The notes under the pieces are model-generated. The model did no database searches and had not been told where the DNA came from. It worked only from the letters and a program-made list of their open reading frames with translations. DNA of 64,000 bases from Verrucomicrobiota bacterium (lineage in GTDB: Bacteria > Verrucomicrobiota > Verrucomicrobiia > Limisphaerales > PALSA-1396). Position 1 is the stretch's first letter, and the number at the start of each line of letters is the position of its first letter. Positions 17,958-25,793 of this stretch are shown one piece after another. The position numbers and the translations under genes were made by a program. The stretch is from assembly GCA_016200005.1 (NCBI GenBank), contig JACQFP010000045.1:1-64000 (forward strand), given 5' to 3'.

Positions 17958-18128
17958 TCAGCTCGGGTTTTCCCACTGCCCGTCAGCAACGGACTCAGAG
18001 ACCTGCTCGCCAACATGAAACCCGCGCTCGTCCTGATAACCCACCGGAGCCGACACAACCGCAAACAACTCGGCAATCAGCCCGCTGGCGAAGATCGTTC
18101 CGGCTACGATTATCAAGGTCTCGTTCAT
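17958..18128 (-). CDS. Small membrane protein of 56 residues, unknown function
   Basis: MNETLIIVAGTIFASGLIAE begins a single hydrophobic helix, followed by a polar tail (SAPVGYQDERGFHVGEQVSE). An AAAGGA sequence six bases before the ATG makes a good ribosome site, better than most genes here, which supports real translation. The open frame extends upstream, but that extension lacks membrane or domain features. It lies between the convergent DAHP synthase gene and mscL. No function is proposed. Confidence 0.55.
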   Translation of the reverse strand: MNETLIIVAGTIFASGLIAELFAVVSAPVGYQDERGFHVGEQVSESVADGQWENPS

Positions 18129-18331
18129 CTCAGATCCTTTACCAGCAACACGAGTGCCAATGTGAAAAGTGAGTAAATCTGCGAGTGGCGACTGGCGTCG
18201 TGTCCAGTTTCGGAAGATCGGTTTCGTGTTCAAGACAGCGCAATCCCTCCCAATCGCGTTCAAGGAAGTGAATGTGGGTTTACAGAAGTTGCCGGAGGGA
18301 CACAGCAAAGCATGTCCGCTTGTCGTTACAA

Positions 18332-18362
18332 AGAAAAGGGCGGCAGGGAGATCTGCCGCCCG
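18332..18362 (-). terminator. Rho-independent terminator after mscL
   Basis: On the minus strand GGGCGGCAG pairs with CTGCCGCCC around ATCTCC and is followed by TTTTCTTT. It lies about 20 bases after the mscL stop. Confidence 0.9.
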
Positions 18363-18380
18363 TTGAAAACAACTCGTGTT

Positions 18381-18824
18381 CTATTTCGCCCGCAAGATGT
18401 CGCGGATCTCGGTCAGAAGTTTTTCCTCTTTGGTCGGCTCTGGCGGTGCGGCGGGAGCGGGGACCGGTTTTTTCATCAACGTGTTCATGCCTTTTACAAC
18501 CATGAAAATACAAAACGCCACGATGACAAAGTCGATTACGGTGTTAATGAACTGGCCGTAGGCGATGACTGCCGCGCCAGCGTCGGTAGCGTCAGCCAAG
18601 GTTTTGACTGCGCCTTTCACCTTGGTTAACTTGTCTGGATCGAGGTTGATGAAAAGGTCTTTGAAATCCACTCCGCCCATCATCTTGCCGATCGGCGGCA
18701 TCAAAACGTCCTTCACTATCGAAGTAACAATCTTTCCGAACGCGCCGCCGATGATGACACCTACCGCCATATCGACGACATTGCCCCGCATAGCAAACTC
18801 TTTGAATTGTTTAAGCATAGACAT
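18381..18824 (-). CDS. mscL: Large-conductance mechanosensitive channel MscL
   Basis: A 147-residue inner-membrane channel that opens under high membrane tension to protect against hypo-osmotic shock. It starts [20 protein letters not shown] and shows TM1 ([19 protein letters not shown]), the LMPPIG motif, a periplasmic loop, TM2 ([20 protein letters not shown]) and the cytoplasmic bundle ([16 protein letters not shown]). An AAAGGA site lies about eight bases before the chosen ATG; the longer open frame upstream is not needed. Confidence 0.97.
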   Translation of the reverse strand: MSMLKQFKEFAMRGNVVDMAVGVIIGGAFGKIVTSIVKDVLMPPIGKMMGGVDFKDLFINLDPDKLTKVKGAVKTLADATDAGAAVIAYGQFINTVIDFVIVAFCIFMVVKGMNTLMKKPVPAPAAPPEPTKEEKLLTEIRDILRAK

Positions 18825-18933
18825 AGTTGGATTCCTTTCGCATTGGAGGTCCGCGCGTAGCATGCGCAAAAGGTCATGGGGAAGCAAGCCCTGAACAAGG
18901 AAAGTTGGATTCTTTGGCCCTGCCGCGCAGCAA

Positions 18934-19431
18934 TTACTCAGTTGGTTTCCGATCCAACAACACGACACGCACGCCGCCTTCTTTCGGTTTGGCAAAATTA
19001 TTAAGCAGGTTCGAGTTGGAAGCAGGAGCGCCTGGTTGTTGCGACTTTGCCTGGCCGCTTTCAGGATCGAGCGCCGAACGCAATGCGCCTTCGACGAGTT
19101 GCGCGCAATGAATTTTCATCGGCGGCAACGGCCCTAGTTCGCCGGCCAACTCTTCGGTTTTCATTGCCAGTGCCTCTTCCGCAGTTTTACCGCGAATCAA
19201 CTCCGTGGCGAGACTGGCCACGGCGATGGCGGTCTCACAACCGAAGGACTGAAACGTGGCGCGGTCGATGACTTTCTTGCCCTTCTCTTCCTTGTATTTG
19301 ATCCACATCCGCAGCATCTCGCCGCACTCGGAATTGCCCACCGTGCCGATGGCGTCCGCGTTCGGCAGTTCACCCATGTTCTGCGGGTTTGCTATCGCCT
19401 GCTGAATTCGTTTCTGTAGATCGTCGTTCAT
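18934..19431 (-). CDS. NifU/IscU-like Fe-S cluster scaffold protein
   Basis: About 165 residues. The three scaffold cysteines of the IscU/NifU N-terminal family are all seen: NSECGEM (about Cys36), FGCETAIA (about Cys65) and KIHCAQL (about Cys109). The usual Asp after the first Cys is Glu here. The C-terminal 45 residues are low in complexity and not part of the fold. It ends the Fe-S assembly cluster of this strand, and it is a second scaffold besides SufU. The start [10 protein letters not shown] (19431) excludes 17 upstream codons derived from the adjacent repeat. Confidence 0.9.
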   Translation of the reverse strand: MNDDLQKRIQQAIANPQNMGELPNADAIGTVGNSECGEMLRMWIKYKEEKGKKVIDRATFQSFGCETAIAVASLATELIRGKTAEEALAMKTEELAGELGPLPPMKIHCAQLVEGALRSALDPESGQAKSQQPGAPASNSNLLNNFAKPKEGGVRVVLLDRKPTE

Positions 19432-19437
19432 TTTTGA

Positions 19438-19507
19438 AATGGAGTGTTGGAGTATTGGAGTGATGGAACATTGGCAAAGCAATGCTCCACCACTCCATCA
19501 CTCCACT
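19438..19507. repeat. Inverted iterated repeat (GGAGTGTTGGAG / CACTCCATCACTCC)
   Basis: The left arm GGAGTGTTGGAGTATTGGAG is mirrored by GCTCCACCACTCCATCACTCC around TGGAACATTGGCAAAGC. It fills the gap between the rhodanese-like and NifU-like genes and touches the stop of the former. Confidence 0.8.
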
Positions 19508-20051
19508 ACCCCAGCTTGTATCTCCGCATCGTCGTATCCACTTCCTGCGCCCAGGCGTCGATGCCGCCGCGCAGACACCTCACGTTGGTCAGACCGTGCC
19601 CCATGAAATAGGCCGCGGCGTCCAAACCTTGCTTGCCCTGATGGTCGATAACCACTAGCGGACGTGAGTTCGTTCCTTCCGCCATGATTTCCTGCGTCAC
19701 AGGTTGCGACATCAAAACCGCGCCGTTGATATGCACCGCTTCGAATTCCTCGCGCGACCGCACGTCGAGCAAACGGACCGTTTTGTCGCGTTTCAGCAAC
19801 TCGGCTAGTTCCTTTGGCTCGATCAGAATCTTCGCGTCCTGCTCATGGCTGGTTTTGATGTGCTCCAAAACCTCGTCCACGTTCTTGATACTGTTTCGCT
19901 GACAAACTTGCTCCAACGTTTCCGTCGGTTGAAACCCGCAACTGGCGCATCCGCCGATGTGGTAACGGCGGAACAACGCCCGTTGCGCGCCAGGAAATAC
20001 TTCGAGCACCTCGCTCATGGGCGACTGCGGACCGATGGGTTCTGTTGTCAT
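19506..20051 (-). CDS. Rhodanese-like protein with N-terminal CxxC (DUF1858-like) domain
   Basis: 181 residues. The N-terminal part (PMSEVLEVFPGAQRALFRRY, then GGCASCGFQPTETLE) resembles small redox-disulfide domains. The rest is rhodanese-like (LLDVRSREEFEAVHINGAVL, AAYFMGHGLTNVRCLRGGID). The active-site loop reads VVIDHQGKQG, so the position of the catalytic Cys is Asp and sulfur transfer by the usual mechanism is not expected. The Cys pair of the N-terminal domain may be the redox-active part. It lies between sufS and the NifU-like gene, so a role in sulfur or Fe-S handling is likely by context. Confidence 0.82.
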   Translation of the reverse strand: MTTEPIGPQSPMSEVLEVFPGAQRALFRRYHIGGCASCGFQPTETLEQVCQRNSIKNVDEVLEHIKTSHEQDAKILIEPKELAELLKRDKTVRLLDVRSREEFEAVHINGAVLMSQPVTQEIMAEGTNSRPLVVIDHQGKQGLDAAAYFMGHGLTNVRCLRGGIDAWAQEVDTTMRRYKLG

Positions 20052-20073
20052 GGCTTTCTGTTACACAATTCAA

Positions 20074-21336
20074 TCAATTTCCAAAAAACTTCTGAATCTC
20101 CTGCACCACTTCCACAAAGCGATCTACCTCGGCTTTGGTGTTGTAAAAATAAAAACTCGCTCGCGCCGTTGATTCGACGCCGAGTTTCCGCATAAGCGGC
20201 TGAGTGCAATGATGTCCGCCGCGCAACGCGATGCCGCGTTGGTCTGCTACGGTCACAACATCGTGGGCATGCACGTCTTTCAATAGGAAGCTCACCAGCC
20301 CAGCCCGGCCGGTCTTAGGCCCGAACAGTCGAATCGCATTGATGCTCCTCAGTTTTTCGTAGGCGTAGTTGGCCAGTTCCTGGTCGTGCTCGAAAATATT
20401 TTTGCGCCCGAGATTGTCCAGGTAATCCATCGCCGAGTGCAAACCGATGGGGCCGGAAATGTCCGGCGTGCCGGCCTCGAACTTGTGCGGCGCGCGTTTG
20501 AACGTGGTCTTGTGGAAATCGACGCTCAAAATCATTTCGCCGCCGCCTTGCCACGGCGGCATGCCGTCGAGCAGTTCCTGCCGCCCATACAGCACACCGA
20601 TGCCGGTCGGGCCGCAGATTTTGTGACCGGAAAACGCGAGAAAGTCGCAGCCGATCTCCTGCACATCTACCGGGCAATGTCCGGCACTCTGGGCCGCATC
20701 GACCAGCGTGAGGATGCCACGCTCGCGGGCGCGCTCGCAAAGTTTCGCCACGGGATTCACGGTGCCGAGAGAATTGGATATGTGCACCATGGCGAACAGC
20801 TTGACCTCGCTCGTCAAAAACTCGTCGATCTCGCGCAGATCGAGATGACCTTCGTCACCGGTGACAGGCAGGTAAACCAGTTTGGCGCCGGTGCGTTCGG
20901 CGAGCAGTTGCCACGGCACGATGTTGCTGTGATGCTCCATCTCCGTGAGCAGGATTTTGTCCCCGTTCTTGATGTTCCTCGGTCCCCAGGCTTGCGCAAC
21001 CAGATTGATGCTTTCCGTGGTGCCGCGGGTGAAAACAATTTCCTCAGCGTTGCGGGCGTTGATGAATTCGGCTGTGCGCGTGCGGGCCGCTTCAAATCCC
21101 GCCGTGGCGCGATTGCTCAACTCGTGAATGCCGCGATGCACATTGGCGTTATCGCGCTCGTAATAGTTGGTCAGCGCTCCAATAACCGCGCGCGGTTTCT
21201 GACTCGACGCCGCGTTGTCGAAATAAATCAGCGGATGGCCATGGACTTTCTGGTTCAGAATCGGAAAGTCATCGCGCAACGATTCCCAATCGATCGTTTT
21301 CTTCACGGTTCTTGGTTCTGTTGTTTCGGCGATCAT
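20074..21336 (-). CDS. sufS: Cysteine desulfurase SufS
   Basis: A 420-residue PLP enzyme that takes sulfur from cysteine for Fe-S assembly. Group II (SufS) features are seen: PILNQKVHGHPLIYFDNAAS, ANVHRGIHELSNRAT, TRGTTESINLVAQAW, the Schiff-base Lys motif FSGHKICGPTGIGVLYG, and the catalytic Cys in RGGHHCTQPLMRKLGV. Length is normal. It lies between sufT and the rhodanese-like gene on the same strand, which with SufU makes the sulfur-donor pair SufS-SufU likely. Confidence 0.97.
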   Translation of the reverse strand: MIAETTEPRTVKKTIDWESLRDDFPILNQKVHGHPLIYFDNAASSQKPRAVIGALTNYYERDNANVHRGIHELSNRATAGFEAARTRTAEFINARNAEEIVFTRGTTESINLVAQAWGPRNIKNGDKILLTEMEHHSNIVPWQLLAERTGAKLVYLPVTGDEGHLDLREIDEFLTSEVKLFAMVHISNSLGTVNPVAKLCERARERGILTLVDAAQSAGHCPVDVQEIGCDFLAFSGHKICGPTGIGVLYGRQELLDGMPPWQGGGEMILSVDFHKTTFKRAPHKFEAGTPDISGPIGLHSAMDYLDNLGRKNIFEHDQELANYAYEKLRSINAIRLFGPKTGRAGLVSFLLKDVHAHDVVTVADQRGIALRGGHHCTQPLMRKLGVESTARASFYFYNTKAEVDRFVEVVQEIQKFFGN

Positions 21337-21339
21337 CGG

Positions 21340-21365
21340 TCCATTTCTCCATCACTCCAATCCAT
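21340..21365. repeat. Short CTCCATCACTCC repeat between sufS and sufT
   Basis: TCCATTTCTCCATCACTCC and AATCCATCACAT form a short iterated piece of the same family as 19438-19507, filling the gap between the two genes. Confidence 0.55.
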
Positions 21366-21919
21366 CACATCAACCCCAACTGCAACTTCGCCGCTTCCGT
21401 CATCATGCCCTGATTCCACTGCGGCTCCCACACCAATTCCACATTGGCTTCGTCGATTTCCTCGATCGACAGCAGCCGGTTCTGCACGTCTTGCGCGAGC
21501 GTCGGCCCCATGCCGCAACCCGGCGCGGTCAACGTCATCTTCACGTCGGCCTTGTAACTGTTGCTCGCGCCGATGGGCGTCAAATTGCAATCGTAGATGA
21601 GGCCGAGGTCCACGACGTTGACCGGGATTTCCGGGTCGTAACACGTTTTGAGCTGGTTCCAGACTTCCTTTTCCAGATCCTCTTTGCCGCGCGGCGCGCC
21701 GGCAGACGCGGTCGGTTTGGCCGCGATTTCAAGACCGAGTGCGTCGGCGTCCTTGCCGTCGATACGGAACATGTTGCCGTTGACGACGACGGTGTAGGCG
21801 CCGCCGAGCGATTGCGTGACGTAAGCCTGCTCGCCCTTTTGCAGCGTGACCTTTGTGCCGACGGGGACGACGGCGGCCTCAACGTCGCGGCTTAAGATTT
21901 TTGAATCGTTGTTTTGCAT
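21365..21919 (-). CDS. sufT: SufT-type Fe-S assembly protein (DUF59/MIP18 family)
   Basis: 184 residues. It begins with a SufT-specific N-terminal part (VPVGTKVTLQKGEQAYVTQS, GGAYTVVV) and continues with a DUF59 domain (VWNQLKTCYDPEIPVNVVDL, LTAPGCGMGPTLAQDVQNRL, VELVWEPQWNQGMMTEAAKL). The Cys in APGCGM and the DPEIPVNVVDLGL motif are typical. SufT is an accessory maturation factor in SUF clusters. It lies directly upstream of sufS in the same direction. Confidence 0.94.
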   Translation of the reverse strand: MQNNDSKILSRDVEAAVVPVGTKVTLQKGEQAYVTQSLGGAYTVVVNGNMFRIDGKDADALGLEIAAKPTASAGAPRGKEDLEKEVWNQLKTCYDPEIPVNVVDLGLIYDCNLTPIGASNSYKADVKMTLTAPGCGMGPTLAQDVQNRLLSIEEIDEANVELVWEPQWNQGMMTEAAKLQLGLM

Positions 21920-21961
21920 AATCGAAACATAACAGGTTCGTCGTGCTCTGTCGTTTAATAA

Positions 21962-22717
21962 TCACGATTTAAGTAGAGCCGCCACATAAAGTCTCGGTCG
22001 CGACAAGTCTGTTTCCAGCAATTCCATGTTGTCAAATATTCCAACGATTCTGAAGTTCTTTTCCGCCAATAAATGTTCAAGTTCGGCGGGAAAAAACAAA
22101 CGGTACTCGCAAAAGTCCTCGGCAGCAACCTGGCCGGAAATGTTCCATGTTCGACTTCTCACTAAAAGTTGCCTAGGGCGGTCAAAGCTATTCACTGAAA
22201 CAGCATGCGCTGAAAAATCCAGCGAGTTCACTTTGAACTCGACGTACTTTTGAAAATGGTCGCTGCCAAGATAACTCGATCCATTGTTGATATCGAGGAA
22301 GAGCAAGGTGCCGGCGTGCGAATGCACCACGAAGGTTTCAAGAGTTTTCTCAACGTCGGCGTTTGACAGCGCGTACATGAAGGTCGAACCCATGCACAAG
22401 ATGGCATCAAAAGTCCGCCCCAAACGTATGGTGCGCATGTCGCCAACCTGAAGACGCAGGTGCGGCCGTCGTTGCTGAGCGTACTCCACCATCGCCTTGA
22501 GGTAATCAACTCCCCAACATTCTCGATAATCACGAGAAAGCGCATCCAAGTCTCGTCCTGTTCCGCAGCCGATGTCCAAGATTGAAGTTGGTGGTTTTCG
22601 CAAGAAGCGTGAAAATATGCGCCGGCACATATTCGGCGTTTCCTCATTTGGTTCCGGATAAACCAACTCGTAATACTGCGGATTTCTGTAGAGGAAATTC
22701 TTTACCTTTGCGTCCAT
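21962..22717 (-). CDS. SAM-dependent class I methyltransferase
   Basis: 251 residues with a Rossmann-type methyltransferase core: ILDIGCGTGRDLDALSRDYR (motif I), RLQVGDMRTIRLGRTFDAIL (motifs II-IV region) and LLFLDINNGSSYLG. The N-terminus (NPQYYELVYPEP) resembles small-molecule methyltransferases. The substrate is unknown. It sits inside the Fe-S cluster between sufU and sufT. Codon use looks slightly less GC-rich than its neighbours, which may mean it was inserted later. Confidence 0.9.
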   Translation of the reverse strand: MDAKVKNFLYRNPQYYELVYPEPNEETPNMCRRIFSRFLRKPPTSILDIGCGTGRDLDALSRDYRECWGVDYLKAMVEYAQQRRPHLRLQVGDMRTIRLGRTFDAILCMGSTFMYALSNADVEKTLETFVVHSHAGTLLFLDINNGSSYLGSDHFQKYVEFKVNSLDFSAHAVSVNSFDRPRQLLVRSRTWNISGQVAAEDFCEYRLFFPAELEHLLAEKNFRIVGIFDNMELLETDLSRPRLYVAALLKS

Positions 22718-22753
22718 GCGCGATCGTTCATAAAACTGAGCTTAGCCATCTCG

Positions 22754-23212
22754 TCACATATCCTCCGTCTCCGTGCTCACCGGCTCCTGCTTGCCTTCGA
22801 CCGCCGCGACCACCGCGTGCCACGGCAGGATGGCGCATTTGACGCGCGCAGGAAACTTATGCACGCCGGCGAACACTGCCAGCTTGCCAATATCACCGCC
22901 GTTGACATTCCCAGTCGTCACCATGTCGTGGACTTTGTCGAACAGCGCCTTCACTTCGGCCTTGGTTTTGCCCTTTAATGTGTCGGTCAGAATCGAAGCA
23001 GACGCTTTCGAAATCGCGCAGCCCGAACCTTGGAAGCTGAGGTCTTTGATCACGTCGCCATCCATCAAGGCATAAATCGTGTAGTTATCGCCACAAAGCG
23101 GGTTGTGGCCTTGCGCCGCGCGGTTCGCGTTTTCCAGCTTGTGGAAATTGCGCGGGCTTTTGCTGTGGTCAAGAATGACCTGCTGATAAAGGTCTGTTAA
23201 ATCGTCGAACAT
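22754..23212 (-). CDS. sufU: Fe-S assembly sulfur acceptor SufU
   Basis: 152 residues of the IscU/SufU family. It begins MFDDLTDLYQQVILDHSKSP. Cys ligands are visible in NPLCGDN, SGCAISKASAS and RVKCAILPWHA, with the Asp in CGDN. The extra segment between the second and third Cys is typical of SufU, the zinc-dependent sulfur acceptor that activates SufS. Eleven codons upstream of the chosen ATG derive from the adjacent repeat and are left out. Confidence 0.94.
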   Translation of the reverse strand: MFDDLTDLYQQVILDHSKSPRNFHKLENANRAAQGHNPLCGDNYTIYALMDGDVIKDLSFQGSGCAISKASASILTDTLKGKTKAEVKALFDKVHDMVTTGNVNGGDIGKLAVFAGVHKFPARVKCAILPWHAVVAAVEGKQEPVSTETEDM

Positions 23213-23217
23213 GGTGG

Positions 23218-23303
23218 AAAAGCATCCAAGCACCCAAGCACCCAAGTACCCAAGTACAAAGTTTGGGTGTTTGGGTATTTGGGTCCTTTGGTATTTTGGT
23301 AAT
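23218..23303. repeat. Inverted iterated repeat (CCAAGCACCCAAG / TTTGGGTGTTTGGG) between sufD and sufU
   Basis: The left arm holds CATCCAAGCACCCAAG and repeats of CCCAAGTA; the right arm holds GTTTGGGTGTTTGGGTATTT. The arms are inverted copies with almost no spacer. It fills the whole gap between the sufD stop and the sufU start. Confidence 0.85.
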
Positions 23304-24659
23304 TCATTTCTTCTCCGCCAGATGCGGATTTGCCTCCAGCCGCTCCCACACGAGCTTGTCCAATTCCTCGCGCGCCGGTTCGCATTTCACGCGGTCGATG
23401 ATTTCGCCGGCGAAGGCGTGCATCAACATCCGCCGCGCTGTTTCCAATCCAATGCCGCGCGCGCGCAGATAAAAAATGGAATCCTCGTCCATCTGGCCGA
23501 CCGTCGCGCCGTGTGTGCATTTCACGTCGTCAGCGTAAATCTCCAATTGCGGTTTGGTATCGACGGTCGCCTCGTCGGAGAGCAGCAGATTCTTGTTGGT
23601 TTGCTTCGCGTCGGTTTTTTGCGCGATTTGCTGCACGAGAATGCGTCCGTGAAATACACCCTTCGATTTGTCGTCGAGAATGCCGTTGAAATACTCGTGG
23701 CTGGCGCAATGCGGTTGTGCGTGCTCGACGATCATGTGATGGTCGGCAAGCTGTTCGCCCTTGGTCAGATAAAGCCCGTTCAAAATACATTCGAGGCCTT
23801 CGCCAGCGAGGTTTGTGCGAATGTCGTTGCGCGAAAGCCGCGCGCCGAGGGCGATCGAATGTGAAATGAAACTGCAGTTCCGGCCCAGGTGCGAATGGAG
23901 CGTTGCCAGATGAAACGCAGCGAGACTTTCATCCTGAAATTTCAAGTGCTCGACCACGGCATTGTCGCCAATGACAAACTCGGTGACGGCGTTGGTGAAG
24001 TAAGGCGCGTCCACGGTGCTGACGTAACTTTCGATGACGGTCAGCCGGCTTTGTTTCTCCGCGATGATCAAATTGCGCGGATGCGTCGTCGCACCGCTCT
24101 CTTTGGCCGTGGAAATAAAAACCAGTTGGATGGGTTCGGTCACGATCTGTCCGGCGGGGACGTGGATGAATGCGCCGTCCTGAAAAAACGCCGTGTTGAG
24201 CGCAGCGAAGGCGTTCTCGTCGCTTCGGGCGTAACGGGCGAGGTGTTTTTCAATCAGGCTGGAATCGCCGGCCAGTGCCGCGGTGAGGCTGCTGACTCTT
24301 ACGCCATCGGGCAGCGCGCCAACCGTGGATAGCTCTTTTGAGAAATGGCCGTTGACGAAGACGAGCCGACTGCCGCTCAGACCAGCGAATGTAAACCGGC
24401 TCAAGGTTTCAGTCGTGACGCTGATGTCGCCGTCTTGCAAAACTGGTTTGAACGGGAGTTTGGTGAGGGGAGCCACATTGGTGAAGCGCCAATCCTCGAG
24501 CCGGGTGGTGGGAAACCCGAGTTCGGCAAAGCGGGCGATGCCGGCCTTGCGAATCGGGAAGAGCCACGAGGGGTGTTTCGCCTCCTTCTCGAATCGCTCG
24601 AATTTCTCCAGGAACGGATCGGTCGCCTTCATGTCCAGTCTGTCAGTCGCTTGAACCAT
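23304..24659 (-). CDS. sufD: Fe-S cluster assembly protein SufD
   Basis: About 451 residues of the SufB/SufD family. SufD-type features are a short N-terminal helical part (DPFLEKFERFEKEAKHPSWL), FPTTRLEDWRFTN, a beta-helix core (FIHVPAGQIVTEPIQLVFIS, ARLSRNDIRTNLAGEGLECI, GVFHGRILVQQIAQKTDAKQ) and the C-terminal conserved block KCTHGATVGQMDEDSIFYLR then MLMHAFAGEIIDRVKCE. SufD forms SufBCD with SufB and the ATPase SufC, but neither is in this window. The start MVQATDRLDM (24659) is chosen because the longer frame upstream shows no family similarity. Confidence 0.95.
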   Translation of the reverse strand: MVQATDRLDMKATDPFLEKFERFEKEAKHPSWLFPIRKAGIARFAELGFPTTRLEDWRFTNVAPLTKLPFKPVLQDGDISVTTETLSRFTFAGLSGSRLVFVNGHFSKELSTVGALPDGVRVSSLTAALAGDSSLIEKHLARYARSDENAFAALNTAFFQDGAFIHVPAGQIVTEPIQLVFISTAKESGATTHPRNLIIAEKQSRLTVIESYVSTVDAPYFTNAVTEFVIGDNAVVEHLKFQDESLAAFHLATLHSHLGRNCSFISHSIALGARLSRNDIRTNLAGEGLECILNGLYLTKGEQLADHHMIVEHAQPHCASHEYFNGILDDKSKGVFHGRILVQQIAQKTDAKQTNKNLLLSDEATVDTKPQLEIYADDVKCTHGATVGQMDEDSIFYLRARGIGLETARRMLMHAFAGEIIDRVKCEPAREELDKLVWERLEANPHLAEKK

Positions 24660-24876
24660 ATTGCTGCGCGTTTCAATTGTGTTTCGCAAGCTTGTTAACT
24701 TGCAGTATTCATGTTCCCACGCGGCACCGCGCAACGCAAGCAGATAGCCGTTTAGATTTTTCACCCAGGGGGAGTCGTGAGTAAGTGATTTCGATTGAGG
24801 CGCTCGATGGAAATGAAATTGGCGCTCCAAACACCGCTCCGTCGATCAACGAAACCGCCTTCTGACCATTCGAAAG

Positions 24877-25677
24877 TCAAGGAATGTGAATCTGGTAGAA
24901 GGCCAGCCAGCCGGTCGTATCTTTGGAGCCGACGTCCACTTCGCGCGAGCGATACCAACTGACGTGCCCATCTTCGAACAGGAAATTCCCACCGAGCGGT
25001 TCGCCACTTCGGATTGTGTGACTGGAAAGCGATGCCGAGCCGCCCCACCCCCCCGGATTTACCTGGGCATTTTTCCCATCCGAGCCGACGGTTCCTGCGG
25101 CCAGTTTCAGGTCCATGAGCACGGGCGCGTTTTTGAAATCAGCACCCAACTTCTTTTTGTAGGCCCAGCCTCCCAGACCCAGGCTGTTGTAATTCCACTT
25201 GGAACCGTCAACTCGATGGGGCAAATAGAAAAATCCACACAGGACCCGCCCATTACCGTCAACTATGACACCATCGGCATCCCGGAGATACTTTTGCGTT
25301 GGGCAAAAAATCACGTGGAACTGGCTTTTGTCAGCGCCGCGTTCTTGTTTGATAAGGTAGTCGGCCCAAAACTTCTGAACCGTTTTGCCGCACCAACTCA
25401 CATCGATCCCATCGGTGTTATCCGGGAAGAAAGTCCGATTATCGTTCCCATACAGATTCAACGCGACGCCCCATTGCCGCATGTTGCTTGTGCAAAGCGC
25501 CTTCTTTGCCGCAAACCTGGCCTTGGCCAGAGCCGGTAAAAGGAGTCCAGCCAGAATGGCAATGATGGCAATGACGACCAACAACTCAATCAACGTGAAG
25601 CCTCCGGTCGCGGACGAACAAGTTGCGGGCCGCTCGGGCGTTATCAGACGAACGCTTGGTCTCTGGGTGGCGCTCAT
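24877..25677 (-). CDS. Type II secretion-like pseudopilin (DUF1559-style)
   Basis: 266 residues with the prepilin signature [20 protein letters not shown] followed by [18 protein letters not shown]. The C-terminal globular part contains [32 protein letters not shown] and [19 protein letters not shown], typical of the large pseudopilin families of planctomycetes and verrucomicrobia. Cleavage after the Gly of GGF by the prepilin peptidase at 44988-46520 is expected. No other secretion genes are next to it. Confidence 0.9.
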   Translation of the reverse strand: MSATQRPSVRLITPERPATCSSATGGFTLIELLVVIAIIAILAGLLLPALAKARFAAKKALCTSNMRQWGVALNLYGNDNRTFFPDNTDGIDVSWCGKTVQKFWADYLIKQERGADKSQFHVIFCPTQKYLRDADGVIVDGNGRVLCGFFYLPHRVDGSKWNYNSLGLGGWAYKKKLGADFKNAPVLMDLKLAAGTVGSDGKNAQVNPGGWGGSASLSSHTIRSGEPLGGNFLFEDGHVSWYRSREVDVGSKDTTGWLAFYQIHIP

Positions 25678-25793
25678 ATCAATCTGGTGCCGGGTTATGA
25701 GACTCTATAACATGCCCCGTGCAAAGGTGTCAATCTCCTGACCAATTTCTTGTCGCGCTCAATGATCTTTGCTACGCGACGGGAATCATGAAA

